Shown here: piece after piece, positions 9,365 to 19,343 of the stretch | Numbering within the stretch: position 1 is the stretch's first letter | Layout: each line of letters opens with the position of its first letter | NCBI GenBank assembly: GCA_022562515.1 | Contig: JADFPB010000002.1 | Location: 1 to 38,096, forward strand | DNA from: Chloroflexota bacterium | Lineage (GTDB): Bacteria; Chloroflexota; Dehalococcoidia; Lucifugimonadales; Lucifugimonadaceae | Reading direction: 5' to 3' | Length of the DNA: 38,096 nucleotides | Translations under genes and position numbers: made by a program | Notes under the pieces: model-generated | What the model saw: only the letters and a program-made list of their open reading frames with translations | The model's database searches: none | Told to the model about the DNA's origin: nothing

Positions 9365-11239
9365 CTACTTTTTCCGGCGGGTGGCGCGCCCTGCCTGCCG
9401 GCCGCCCGAACGCGGTCGTCCGGCCGCTTTTTTCTCTTCATCCGATGGCTTGCGCATGGCGCGAACTGTGGCGCTTACGGCGGCCCGCACGGTGCGCAAC
9501 TCCCTGCGTACAGAGTTTCTGAACTGGCTGCCGAACTCACCTATGTTCCTGTATTTGCGCTGCCGGCGTCTAACAAGGGTTCTTGGGTAAATGCCTGAGA
9601 CGTTGATCAGTTCCTGCATGAGCGCCCGCCTCAGCAGCCTTGCAGCTTCATCAGGGCTTCTGTGTGCGCCACCCTCCGGCTCCGGCACTATAACGTCTAC
9701 GATGCCCATTTCGCGGCAATCTACCGAAGTCAGCTTCAGCGCCCTCGCCATTTCGGCGGCCCGCGCCGAGTCCCGCAGCTCTGTCTCAGCTCCCACTTCC
9801 GGCGCGATGGGCGAATAGATCGCGTTCTGGAGCATCAAGACCCGGTCCGCAACGCCGAACGCCAGCGCCGCTTCACTGCCGCCCTCTCCGATCAGTACTG
9901 AGATTGATCCGACGGGCACCTTTGTCATTGCCGAGATCATCCCGGCGATGGCGCCCCCAAGGCCCCGTTTTTCAGCTTCGAGGTGGATGTCGACTCCGGG
10001 GGTGTCAATGAAAGCGATTATCGGCAGCTTGAACCGGCCCGCGAGTTCAACTGCACGCTGAGCTTTCCTGAAACCCTCCGGCCCGATGCCCGTTCGTTCT
10101 CCCAGTTCACTGTCCGGCGGGTCCGGCTGTTTCTCTTGAGCGATCACGATGCAGGACGTGCCTGCCAGCCGGCCCATTCCAATGATTACTGTCTTATCGT
10201 CGGCGCCGAGTCGATCTCCGTGGAGTTCCACGAAATGGACGAACATGCGATCGATGTAATCGGAGGCTTTGGGGCGGTCGGGGCGGCGCGCCATCTGGAC
10301 CATCTCCCACGGCTCCAGATGTTGAATCGGCGTATTTGCCTGCCGCGTGCGCCGGGTGCCGCTCAACCGGAAGTCCGGGTTGAGGAGGTCAAGGAATGTG
10401 GACAGGATGTGTTTGACTTCGCGCCGGTCCGCAACGCCGTCGATCAGCCCGAATTTCTGGTAGTTCTCGGCTGTGTACTCTTCCGTAGCAGCTTGCCTGT
10501 CCGCTGTATTCTGGATAGCTCGGAAGGGTGCGAAGCCGATGTGGGCGCCTGGCTCGGCAAGGATGATGTCAGCGAGAGAAACGAAGCTGGCGTAGACCTG
10601 TCCTGTTGAGGGATTGCCGAGCACTGCGATGAGCGGCATTCCTTTGTCGTGGAGGTTATTCATCGCCACAGTCGTTTTTGCCATCTGCATCAGGGAGAGG
10701 ACGCCTTCTTGAATACGCGCCCCTCCGCTGGTTATGACCGCCACGGCAGGCAGCTTCTTGCGTGCGGCCAGTTCAAGAGCAAGGGCGACCTTCTCGCCCA
10801 CGACCAGGCCCATACTGCCGCCGAGGAAGCCGAAGTCCAGGACGATAAGAATCGCTTCAGTACCACCGATGGTGCATGTCCCAGTGATGGCTGCCTCTTC
10901 CAGTCCGGTCCGTTGCTGGTCAGCCAGCAGGCGGACCCTGTAGGAGACGCGTGGAGAGAACGACAGTGGGTCGATGGACTGTACCCAGCGGTTGGTTTCC
11001 TGGAAACTTCCGGAGTCCGCCACGGCCGCAACTCGCTCTCGAGCGGACATGTTGTAGTGGAAGCCGCAGTGTGGACAGACGAGGTAGCGGGCGTACGTCT
11101 CGGAATCGCGGAGCTTACCGCCGCACATCAGGCATGACGCGCGCCGGTTCTCCAGATTAAGTTCATGGATGTTGGCGTTAGCCCCGCTCTGCGAATCGGG
11201 GCCGATCTCATCAGGAAATAGCGGTGTAACGTTGGTCAA
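9365..11239 (-). CDS. acetyl-CoA carboxylase carboxyltransferase, fused beta (AccD) and alpha (AccA) subunits
   Basis: N-terminal zinc finger CLMCGGKLRDSETYARYLVCPHCGFHYNMSARER, then AccD core; second half RPKASDYIDRMFVHFVELHGDRLGADD... = AccA; basic C-terminal tail. One 624-aa frame. Confidence 0.93.
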   Translation of the reverse strand: MTNVTPLFPDEIGPDSQSGANANIHELNLENRRASCLMCGGKLRDSETYARYLVCPHCGFHYNMSARERVAAVADSGSFQETNRWVQSIDPLSFSPRVSYRVRLLADQQRTGLEEAAITGTCTIGGTEAILIVLDFGFLGGSMGLVVGEKVALALELAARKKLPAVAVITSGGARIQEGVLSLMQMAKTTVAMNNLHDKGMPLIAVLGNPSTGQVYASFVSLADIILAEPGAHIGFAPFRAIQNTADRQAATEEYTAENYQKFGLIDGVADRREVKHILSTFLDLLNPDFRLSGTRRTRQANTPIQHLEPWEMVQMARRPDRPKASDYIDRMFVHFVELHGDRLGADDKTVIIGMGRLAGTSCIVIAQEKQPDPPDSELGERTGIGPEGFRKAQRAVELAGRFKLPIIAFIDTPGVDIHLEAEKRGLGGAIAGMISAMTKVPVGSISVLIGEGGSEAALAFGVADRVLMLQNAIYSPIAPEVGAETELRDSARAAEMARALKLTSVDCREMGIVDVIVPEPEGGAHRSPDEAARLLRRALMQELINVSGIYPRTLVRRRQRKYRNIGEFGSQFRNSVRRELRTVRAAVSATVRAMRKPSDEEKKAAGRPRSGGRQAGRATRRKK

Positions 11240-11374
11240 AATGGCCTACCGGGCATCGCCGGCGCCCCGCCGGCTTGCGAATGCCATCCAGGGGAATCAT
11301 ATCTGACCGTGCTTCCCGGCGTACGGGCCACTTGCCCAGGTTCACGGTGGGACAGTTACAAGATTAGATGGCGT

Positions 11375-13771
11375 TCAGCCAATGACGACGCGGGGCTTGC
11401 CGGGCTCTCCGGGGCCGACGACGCCGGCATCTTCCAGGTCATCCATCAGCCGCGCGGCGCGCGGGTACCCGATTCTGAGCCTGCGCTGGAGCAGAGAGGT
11501 GGACAGCCTTGTCTGTGTGTGGGCCAGCTCAAGCGCCCGGTTGAACATCTCGTCGGTACCGCCGCCGCCGATCTCAGCCGCTGCACCCTCTTCCATGGCT
11601 TCCGGGATGTCGAGCTGGGGCATTCGCGGCCCACCGGCGTTGCGCCAGAATTTGACTACGCCTTCGACTTCACTGTCAGCGAGAAAAGCACCCTGGACGC
11701 GCAATGGTTTCGGGCGGTCGATGGGCAGGAAGAGCATGTCTCCCCTGCCAAGCAGCTTTTCGGCGCCAGGGGAGTCGATGATCGTTCGGGAGTCGACCTG
11801 CGAGGTGAGGCTGAAACTGATCCTGCTTGGGAAGTTCGCCTTGATGAGGCCTGTGACGACGTCGACGGACGGGCGCTGGGTGGCGACTATGAGGTGGATG
11901 CCCGTGGCCCGGCCAAGCTGCGCGAGGCGAACGAGCAGACGTTCGACTTCATTGGCGGAGGTCAGCATCAGGTCGGCCAATTCATCGATGGCGATTACGA
12001 TATAGGGCAGTTCAACGTCCGCCTTCTCGTTGTAGGTAGCGATGTTTTTCGCGCCGGCCTTCTCAAGAAGCTGGAATCGCAACATCATCTCTGTCACGAC
12101 GGCGCGCAAGGCCGCTACAGCCACGTCGGCCTCCACGATGGGTGGAATCATGAGATGCGGCACGCCCGCGTACGGAGTGAGCTCGACCCGCTTCGGGTCT
12201 ATCAGGATCATTCTGACCTGGGCTGGCGTCCGCAGAAGCAAAAGGCCGGTGATTATGCTGTTCATGCAGACGCTTTTGCCGGAGCCTGTGGCGCCGGCGA
12301 CGAGCGTGTGGGGCATTCTGGTCAGATCGGCGAATATGGCATCGCCGCCGCTTCCAATGCCAAGTGAGATGGGAAGCGCGGCCTTCTTCTCGAACTCCTT
12401 GAACGCATCTGTCTCCATCACCGAACGCAGGGCGACTCCAGTAGGGTTGGCGTTTGGCACCTCGATACCGACCAGTGACGCTCCCGGGATCGGCGCCTCA
12501 AACCTGAGATTGGGCGAGGCAAGCGCCAGGGCGAGGTCTTTCTCCCGGTTGAGGATCGTGTCGACGCGGACCCGTTTGGCGGCGCGCTGGGGCTGGCCAT
12601 CCGGCGCTGCAGATGAGCCCCGGCCCACGCTATATCCCGGTGAGACGCCATACATGGTGACTGTTGGCCCGGCCCGTACCTGATCGACGCTGACATCCAC
12701 TCCGTGATCGGCAAGAGTCTGGACGATGAGGTCGCTGGTGGCCTCGATCTCTGTCTTCGTGATGCCGCCCGTTTGCCCCTTTTTCAGTTGGTCAAGCGGC
12801 GGTAGTTTCCACTCGAACCGTGGGATCTCGGGAATTTCGTCGCCTTCGTTTTCAGATTCTGCGATCAGGGTATCGGCGGCCGCGGCGCTTGCTGCGGCGG
12901 TCGTCCCGCCGCCAGCGGCTTGCGCTACTGCCACCAGCGCCGCGACTGCTGCCGCTTCGCCGCCTGTCCAGAGCTCTTCACGGGAGGGCGTTGGCAGGAC
13001 CTCCTGCACAATCTCGGCGGCCTCTTCAGCGACGGTTCCGGTGATCTCCGGCTCAGACTTCCCAATGCGTCCAACGTGATAGGAGGGGTTTTCCTGCAGA
13101 GACGCTTCTGTTTCTACGGCGGCTGTGCGGGTGGCTCTGGCCTTTGCGGCCTCTCTCCGGGCCTTCAGACGGGCATTCAGGCCATCGTGCAACCGAGCTG
13201 TCCATCTCCTGGCCGTCCGGTACAGGGCTTTGCCGACAGCAACGTAGAACGCCCACAGGCGAGCGTAGAAGATTCGTGAGCGGCCGGGCCACATGGCGGT
13301 TGTGGCGAGACCGAGGAGTTCCAGGACGCGAAGTGAGCCGAGCCCCAGCTGAAGGTTGGTGGCGTTCTCAAAATCCCACTCTGCCGGCTCTCGAACAAGG
13401 ATGTCGCCAACGTAGCCGCCCAGAGTGCTTCCCGCCAACAGCCCGGGATCGCTAAAGATTTGTTCAGGACCGTCAATTATGCCGAGGGCGCCAATGGCTG
13501 CGCCCGCCACGAAAAATGCGGCGACTATCGGCTTCCAGTATTGGAAGAGAAGCCGCGGACGGGTGAGTCCGATGAGCATGGTGCCGCCGACCCATGCGGC
13601 CGCGGGGGCGATGCCCCATCCCAGCGCCTCGATCAACTGATCCCTGAGCAGCAGGCTGAGGACCAGGCCGATGGCGATTGCGACTGCGCCGAACCGCCCC
13701 TCCGGGCGTTTCGCCAATTGAACAACGCGTTTCATAGCGAATGTTGCGGCGTTTGCGAGGCTGGCAGCCAT
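11375..13771 (-). CDS. DNA translocase FtsK/SpoIIIE family
   Basis: N-terminal TM region; LVAGATGSGKSVCMNSIITGLL Walker A; LPYIVIAIDELADLML Walker B; HLIVATQRPSVDVVTGLIKANFPSRISFSLTSQVDSRTIID; C-terminal winged helix (STSLLQRRLRIGYPRAARLMDDLEDAGVVG). Confidence 0.95.
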   Translation of the reverse strand: MAASLANAATFAMKRVVQLAKRPEGRFGAVAIAIGLVLSLLLRDQLIEALGWGIAPAAAWVGGTMLIGLTRPRLLFQYWKPIVAAFFVAGAAIGALGIIDGPEQIFSDPGLLAGSTLGGYVGDILVREPAEWDFENATNLQLGLGSLRVLELLGLATTAMWPGRSRIFYARLWAFYVAVGKALYRTARRWTARLHDGLNARLKARREAAKARATRTAAVETEASLQENPSYHVGRIGKSEPEITGTVAEEAAEIVQEVLPTPSREELWTGGEAAAVAALVAVAQAAGGGTTAAASAAAADTLIAESENEGDEIPEIPRFEWKLPPLDQLKKGQTGGITKTEIEATSDLIVQTLADHGVDVSVDQVRAGPTVTMYGVSPGYSVGRGSSAAPDGQPQRAAKRVRVDTILNREKDLALALASPNLRFEAPIPGASLVGIEVPNANPTGVALRSVMETDAFKEFEKKAALPISLGIGSGGDAIFADLTRMPHTLVAGATGSGKSVCMNSIITGLLLLRTPAQVRMILIDPKRVELTPYAGVPHLMIPPIVEADVAVAALRAVVTEMMLRFQLLEKAGAKNIATYNEKADVELPYIVIAIDELADLMLTSANEVERLLVRLAQLGRATGIHLIVATQRPSVDVVTGLIKANFPSRISFSLTSQVDSRTIIDSPGAEKLLGRGDMLFLPIDRPKPLRVQGAFLADSEVEGVVKFWRNAGGPRMPQLDIPEAMEEGAAAEIGGGGTDEMFNRALELAHTQTRLSTSLLQRRLRIGYPRAARLMDDLEDAGVVGPGEPGKPRVVIG

Positions 13772-13798
13772 GGTTCTGCCTGTGTGATTGGGTGACCG

Positions 13799-15475
13799 TT
13801 AGACGTCGATAGCTACCGGGACTACAAGCGGGCGGCGTCTGGTGCGCTTGTGCAGAAACTTTTCCACGGTGCCTTTGACGCTCGCCTCAAGCTGGGTCCA
13901 CTCTAGGTTTTCGGTGCGCGCGCGGTCAAGGTATTTTTGAAGCTCCTCAACGGTATCTTCGAAGAGTTTCGCCGCGTCTTTATCTGAAACGAACCCGGCG
14001 GAGGTGATGTGCGGAGCGCCCATGATCCTCCCGGTGACGGCGTTCCTGGGGATGATGACGTTGACGATTCCATCTTCGGAAAGCATCCGGCGCTCATCTA
14101 TTACATTGGTTTGCTCGTCCCACAGGCCCAGTCCGTCAACGAATACGTGACCGGCGTCTATTCGGCCGTTGACGCGCCCGCGATCGTGGTCGAGTTCCAG
14201 AACGTCACCATCTGTGATGACGAAGGCATCATGCTCATCAACGCCCTGGTCTACGGCGAGTTCGGCATGTGTTTTGAGCATCCTGTACTCACCGTGGATC
14301 GGCACGAAATATTGCGGGCGGACCAGGTTGATCAGCCCCCTGAGTTCTTCTCTGCGCGCATGCCCATGGACGTGGACGGCATTCGACTTGTGGTGGATCA
14401 GCTTGGCGCCGAGTTTGACCAGATCGTCCTGTGCGCTGTAAATGGCCGTCTCGTTGCCGGGGATCGGCGTTGCGGAGATGATGACTGTGTCGCCCGGCTT
14501 GATGCGCACTTCGCGGTGATCCATCCGGGCGAGTCTCGCCAGCGCTGCCCTCGGCTCACCCTGGCTCCCGGTAGTCAGGAACAAGACTTCCCGGTCCGGC
14601 AGCGAATTCGCGGTCGCCGGCGAGACGATCTGGTCGCCTGGAACTTCCAGGTGGCCCAGCTCCTGAGCTATCCGGATGTAGTTTTGCATGCTGCGGCCGA
14701 GCACGGCGATCTTCCTGCCGCACGCCTCAGCGCTATCGACGGCAATCTGAATTCGCGCGATCTGAGAGGCGAACGACGATAGGAAGACCCTGCCTTCTGC
14801 ATCGGCGATGAGCCTGTGAAGGCTATCCACGATGGTCCGGTCGGAGTCCGAGTGGCCCTCTTCTTCGGCGTAAGTTGAGTCGGCCATGAGAAGGAACACG
14901 CCATCGCCGGCGATGCGGGCGAGCGCTCCGAAATCAGACGGATTACCCACTATGGGGTCATGGTCGATCTTGAAGTCACCGCTATGAATGATCTTTCCGA
15001 AAGGTGTGTCCAGTGCGATGCCCATGGCGTCCGGAATGCTGTGGCATACGCTGAACCACTCCGCCTCGAAATCGCCAAGCGACAGGCGCTCACCCGTGGC
15101 GATCGTGTTGATTTTCGGCGCCGCTGGGAGCTTGTGTTCGCGCAGTCTTGCGCGGATGAGGGCTTCTGCCATTGGCGGCGCGTAGATCGGCACGTCCAGT
15201 TCCTTGAGCAGGTACGGAACTGCACCGATGTGGTCCTCATGCCCATGGGTTATCAGCAGGCCGCGGATCTTTTCAGCGCGTTCAACCAGATAGCTGATGT
15301 TGGGTATGACGACGTCGACACCCATCATCTCGGCGGCCGGAAACAGGACGCCCGCGTCGATGATCACGATGTCCTCAGCCAATTCGAGGATCATCATGTT
15401 TTTGCCGATCTCCCCGAGCCCTCCCAGGGGAATGACGCGCAGGGCCTGTGGGTTGGAGTTATTTCTTGGTGACAT
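13799..15475 (-). CDS. ribonuclease J
   Basis: PLGGLGEIGKNMMILE, LLITHGHEDHIGAVPYLL, HVHGHARREEL, YFVPIHGEYRML; 558 aa metallo-beta-lactamase/beta-CASP. Confidence 0.95.
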   Translation of the reverse strand: MSPRNNSNPQALRVIPLGGLGEIGKNMMILELAEDIVIIDAGVLFPAAEMMGVDVVIPNISYLVERAEKIRGLLITHGHEDHIGAVPYLLKELDVPIYAPPMAEALIRARLREHKLPAAPKINTIATGERLSLGDFEAEWFSVCHSIPDAMGIALDTPFGKIIHSGDFKIDHDPIVGNPSDFGALARIAGDGVFLLMADSTYAEEEGHSDSDRTIVDSLHRLIADAEGRVFLSSFASQIARIQIAVDSAEACGRKIAVLGRSMQNYIRIAQELGHLEVPGDQIVSPATANSLPDREVLFLTTGSQGEPRAALARLARMDHREVRIKPGDTVIISATPIPGNETAIYSAQDDLVKLGAKLIHHKSNAVHVHGHARREELRGLINLVRPQYFVPIHGEYRMLKTHAELAVDQGVDEHDAFVITDGDVLELDHDRGRVNGRIDAGHVFVDGLGLWDEQTNVIDERRMLSEDGIVNVIIPRNAVTGRIMGAPHITSAGFVSDKDAAKLFEDTVEELQKYLDRARTENLEWTQLEASVKGTVEKFLHKRTRRRPLVVPVAIDV

Positions 15476-15544
15476 AAAAGGGGAAGTCCGTCTCTACTGG
15501 GTACTGGTGGGTGTTGGATTATCGAAGTGTTGGTTTTTCGGTTC

Positions 15545-16225
15545 TCAGAAAAGCGAGATCTGCGGGTCATCCCCGCCATCAAGCTCATCAAGGCTATCGT
15601 CGTTTTCGCCGCTGGTTTGCGAGGCCCCTCGTGAGCTGTCGAGGGCGGCGATGACGGCCTGGGGCAGTTTCACGAAATCTTCCTGCAACGCCTCTTTCAG
15701 CCGGGTGGATCTCAGCCCCGCAGCCGGATGGTAGAGCGGAAACACAATGATCCCGTCCCGCCACTTCATTATCGTGCCGTGGCGGTCGGATATCCGTGCG
15801 TCCGGAAACAGGCGCATGAGCGAGTGGCGGCCCAGGGTTGCTATCACCCTGGGTTGCAGAAGCCGGATCTGAGCCTCCAGGAACGGCCAGCAGGCCTTCA
15901 CTTCATCCGGTGACGGATCACGATTTTCTGGCGGCCTGCATTTGACCACGTTGGTTATGTACACGTCCTCACGCCTGAGCGGCACTAGCGCCAGCAACTC
16001 TTCAAGCAGTGCGCCTGCCCGGCCCACAAACGGCCGTCCCTGTTGATCCTCGTTGAACCCCGGTCCCTCGCCGATAAACATGATGGAGGGGAATTGGGAG
16101 CCTTCCCCTGGGACGGCCAGGGTGCGGCTTTCCGACAGGGTGCAGCGGGTGCACGAGCGAACGTAGCTTGCGATGGCGTCAAGAGACCCCCATTCGGAGG
16201 CCTTCGGAGCATCGCCGGGCGCCAC
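15545..16225 (-). CDS. uracil-DNA glycosylase, type-4-like (Fe-S) family
   Basis: CTRCTLSESRTLAVPGEGSQFPSIMFIGEGPGFNEDQQGRPFVGRAG; VYITNVVKCRPPENRDPSPDEV; HPAAGLRS. Confidence 0.9.
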   Translation of the reverse strand: MAPGDAPKASEWGSLDAIASYVRSCTRCTLSESRTLAVPGEGSQFPSIMFIGEGPGFNEDQQGRPFVGRAGALLEELLALVPLRREDVYITNVVKCRPPENRDPSPDEVKACWPFLEAQIRLLQPRVIATLGRHSLMRLFPDARISDRHGTIMKWRDGIIVFPLYHPAAGLRSTRLKEALQEDFVKLPQAVIAALDSSRGASQTSGENDDSLDELDGGDDPQISLF

Positions 16226-16408
16226 GTCGTCGCCGGCCTAGCCGGTACTAACGCCGGCATGGTGGCTGAAATGGCGGTAGGACCGGTATCCGAGCCACCG
16301 GTAGTCCTGGAGTGTGGAACCCATTTGCGTCGTGGCCATATCCCCGCCTCACGGCCCCATCTCCCCCGTATCCTCCGGGGGGCGGCCGAGCGGCGTGCCA
16401 GGTCGCTT

Positions 16409-16666
16409 TTAGTCGCTGATTCCCTTGGTTTTCAGGAACGAAAGAACGTCATTGATCGTATTGAGGCCTTCAGCCTCTTCATCTGAGATCTCTACTTCTT
16501 TGCCGCCTACACTGAACTCTTCTTCCAGCGCCATGATTAGCTCGACAACGTCAAGGGAGTCGGCGTTCAGGTCGTTGGTAAATGAAGATTCGGGCTTGAT
16601 CTCTTCGGTTTCAATGCTGAGTTTGTCCGCTGCTATGTCGCGGACCCTCTCAAACACGGTGGTCAT
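16409..16666 (-). CDS. acpP: acyl carrier protein
   Basis: 85 aa with [21 protein letters not shown] phosphopantetheine-site motif. Confidence 0.96.
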   Translation of the reverse strand: MTTVFERVRDIAADKLSIETEEIKPESSFTNDLNADSLDVVELIMALEEEFSVGGKEVEISDEEAEGLNTINDVLSFLKTKGISD

Positions 16667-16739
16667 TCAAAACCTCCGGAAGTGGGATGGATAGTCTTTT
16701 ATCGGTTTTCAGTTCAATTCAGCGTGTCCGACGCAGAGC

Positions 16740-17189
16740 CTATCCTAGCACCGTGCCAAGCACACCGTTTACAAATTTTTGCGAGCCCTCGGAGCCGAAT
16801 AGCGTGGCGAGGTCAACGGCCTCGTTAACGACAACTTTTTCCGGGGTCTTCCCTTCGCCGTAGTCAAGTTCAGCGATGGCAATTCTGAGGACATTTCGAT
16901 CGATGGGCGAAAGTTGGTCGATCGGCCAGGCCGGCGCCAGTTCCTGGAGGCGTTCGTCCAGCGCAACGCGATTCGCCTCCACCGTCTCCGCCAACCATAC
17001 TGCAAATTCGCTGTGCTGTGCGCCTATGCCCGCCTCATCGGCAAGCCTCTGCGCTATCGGATGGCCTGCGTGGCCCGTGACGTCCGCTTCGTAAAGGGCC
17101 TGGACCGCAACGGCGCGCGCGAGGCGCCTGCGGCCGACGGCGTCGCGCGGGATCGTGCCGGCCGGTGAGCCGTCGTCGTTACGCCACAC
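16740..17189 (-). CDS. nusB: transcription antitermination protein NusB
   Basis: RRLARAVAVQALYEAD...; SPIDRNVLRIAIAELDYGEGKTPEKVVVNEAVDLATLFGSEGSQKFVNGVLG. Confidence 0.93.
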   Translation of the reverse strand: MWRNDDGSPAGTIPRDAVGRRRLARAVAVQALYEADVTGHAGHPIAQRLADEAGIGAQHSEFAVWLAETVEANRVALDERLQELAPAWPIDQLSPIDRNVLRIAIAELDYGEGKTPEKVVVNEAVDLATLFGSEGSQKFVNGVLGTVLG

Positions 17190-17260
17190 GGGATTTTGGC
17201 GCTCCGGAGCATGCGAACCAGTTTGAGGCCGGTTCGGATAGCTGGCTGGGGGAGGGATTA

Positions 17261-18202
17261 CTAGGCGGCAAACGCCTTGATCGACTCCATATCGTCGAGT
17301 GCGGTCATGGGCATATCACGGTTGATCCGCTTGATCATTCCGCACAGCACTTTGCCGGGCCCTATCTCGACGAACTTCTCTACGCCTTGCTCAATCATGA
17401 ATCCGATCGAACGCTGCCACTGGACACAGGAGGTCAGCTGTGACTGCAACTCGGTCTTCACCTGTTCCCCGGTAGTGAGGGAGGTGGCTCCGCAGTTGCC
17501 GACGAGCGGGACGACAGGGTCATTGAAATGGATTGAGTCGATCACTTCGTTCAGGCCAACCTGGGCCGGTTCCATCAGGCCGGAGTGGAACGCTCCGCTA
17601 ACCTGGAGGGTAATGCACTTTCGTGCGCCTCTAGCGGCTGCCAGGTCAATGGCCTGGGCAAGCGAGCGGTGTGTGCCGCTGATGATGATCTGCTCCGCCG
17701 TGTTGACGTTGGACAGTTGAGCGCCGGTTTCTCGGCAAACGTCTTCGACAGCGAATTCGTCTATGCCGATAAGGGCGACCATTCCGCCCGGCGTCTCGTC
17801 ACAGGCCTTTTGCATGAGGCGTCCGCGTTCTACGACGAGGCGGACCGTGTCACTGACGCTCAGCACTTCTGCTACGGCCAGTGCGGAGTATTCTCCAAGA
17901 CTGTGGCCCGCAACCATGATTGGTCGAGGCGCGCGGCCAAGAAATTCGCTCAGGGCGGCATGTGTAGCGAGTGAAACTGCTGCAACGGCCGGCTGTGCGT
18001 TCTGAGTGTCTGTCAACTCCTCGATGGGGCCTTCGAACATCAGCTTTGTGAGGGGTCTGCCAAGGGTGTCGTCTACCTCGTCCAGGACCGCCCTGGCGGC
18101 GGCGGACTGTTCGTACAGATCCTTTCCCATACCAACGACCTGGCTGGCCTGGCCCGGGAATACGAAACCCAGTTTTTCTGCTGTCACAGTGTCAGATCCC
18201 AT
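17261..18202 (-). CDS. fabD: malonyl CoA-acyl carrier protein transacylase
   Basis: LGFVFPGQASQVVGMGKDLYE; MVAGHSLGEYSALAVAEVLS (GHSxGE); QVSGAFHSGLMEPA. Confidence 0.95.
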   Translation of the reverse strand: MGSDTVTAEKLGFVFPGQASQVVGMGKDLYEQSAAARAVLDEVDDTLGRPLTKLMFEGPIEELTDTQNAQPAVAAVSLATHAALSEFLGRAPRPIMVAGHSLGEYSALAVAEVLSVSDTVRLVVERGRLMQKACDETPGGMVALIGIDEFAVEDVCRETGAQLSNVNTAEQIIISGTHRSLAQAIDLAAARGARKCITLQVSGAFHSGLMEPAQVGLNEVIDSIHFNDPVVPLVGNCGATSLTTGEQVKTELQSQLTSCVQWQRSIGFMIEQGVEKFVEIGPGKVLCGMIKRINRDMPMTALDDMESIKAFAA

Positions 18203-18228
18203 CCCGTGGTGCCTGCTCCTGTTGATGC

Positions 18229-18438
18229 CTAGGCCTCAGGCCCGGCAGCTGCGGCTTCCATTACTTCACCGGTGATCTGCCGACCATCGTATGTGCCGCA
18301 TATTTCACAGACACGGTGGGGGAGCTTAGCAGATCGGCAGTGGGGACACACAGAGAGTCCCGGTGCAGAAATGAACTGATGTGCTGCGCGTCCGCCGCGC
18401 CGTGAGCGTGAGTGCTTTTTCTTTGGTAGGGGTGTCAT
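18229..18438 (-). CDS. rpmF: 50S ribosomal protein L32
   Basis: MTPLPKKKHSRSRRGGRAAHQ...; CPHCRSAKLPHRVCEICGTYDGRQI. Confidence 0.95.
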   Translation of the reverse strand: MTPLPKKKHSRSRRGGRAAHQFISAPGLSVCPHCRSAKLPHRVCEICGTYDGRQITGEVMEAAAAGPEA

Positions 18439-18444
18439 GGTATT

Positions 18445-18984
18445 TCACTTAATCTCAATCGACCTGAGGCTTTTGGCCCATTCGGGGATTTCTTCTTGCG
18501 GGCTGCACTGGCACGCCTCCTCATTGAGGTCGGCCGAACAGGTCGGGCACAGGCCCTTGCAGCCATCCCGGCAAACGGGCGCAAGCGGTTTCACGCTTAC
18601 GAATGCCTGCCGTACAGGTTCACGCATATCGAGGATGTTGTCCTCGTTGATGAGCAGCGCTGGATCATCGATACCGCCGCCGTTATCCCCATCCCTCTCC
18701 GTGAAGCCCTCGAAGTAGTTGGTCGGGTAAAACTCTTCTTCCAGGTAGGCCTCAACTTCAACCTCTGCATCGCCGAGACATCGGCTGCACAGGTCGTGTG
18801 TCAGGCCATGAACCTCCGTTTGCGCCAGGATCCCTCTATCTGTCCTCAAGAGTCGAACAACCCCCGCGACGTGGCGGAAGTTCTCACCCGGCGTCATGAT
18901 CTCTTCGTTTTCGAATGCGAAGTTGCGCCTGGCGCCGACATCGTCTTTCAGGAGGCCGGCAGCGTTGTATTGCATCTTAGCCAT
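18445..18984 (-). CDS. DUF177 / YceD-family protein
   Basis: CSRCLGDAEVEVEAYLEEEFYP...; LINEDNILDMREPVRQAFVSVKPLAPVCRDGCKGLCPTCSADLNEEACQC; directly upstream of rpmF. Confidence 0.9.
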   Translation of the reverse strand: MAKMQYNAAGLLKDDVGARRNFAFENEEIMTPGENFRHVAGVVRLLRTDRGILAQTEVHGLTHDLCSRCLGDAEVEVEAYLEEEFYPTNYFEGFTERDGDNGGGIDDPALLINEDNILDMREPVRQAFVSVKPLAPVCRDGCKGLCPTCSADLNEEACQCSPQEEIPEWAKSLRSIEIK

Positions 18985-19022
18985 CCGCTGATCAGAGCGC
19001 TACATTCTGCACACAAGGGAGA

Positions 19023-19052
19023 ATTCTCGCGCTCCGCGTCCGATAGTGTCAA
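19023..19052 (-). promoter_or_regulatory. candidate sigma70 promoter for DUF177-rpmF-fabD operon
   Basis: Minus strand TTGACA (19052-19047), 18-nt spacer, GAGAAT (19028-19023); about 40 bp upstream of the DUF177 start. Confidence 0.4.
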
Positions 19053-19343
19053 TAATCACAAATGGTCTCTTTCAGGGGGGTTTCGCCTTGATTTCCGGGG
19101 GTAGCCTCCGAGATTTCCTGGATGTCTCTGGGTGTTTTGCGCAACCGAATCTGCCATGGGCGCGGGATTGTCCGCTACACAAATCCGGTCCAGCGGCCAA
19201 CGCAGGGCAACGGCAACGGGCGTGCTAGAGTGCCACGATAGTTCACTTTTCATTCATGCTGTGCGAATGGGGGTGGATTGGGTAATGAACGGGCGCGCTT
19301 TCGCGTGCGCGAGCGAGCGTGATCTGGGAAGGAGCCGTCCGCT

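Noticed and set aside
8326-9441. 371-aa minus-strand ORF with (PDAW)n repeat
   Set aside because: Shadow ORF antisense to the dehydrogenase; PDAW repeats come from the 12-bp DNA repeat.
11309-12367. 352-aa plus-strand ORF
   Set aside because: Antisense to ftsK; no domain-like sequence; typical long shadow frame in GC-rich DNA.
14009-14782. 257-aa plus-strand ORF
   Set aside because: Antisense to RNase J, which is unambiguous on the minus strand.
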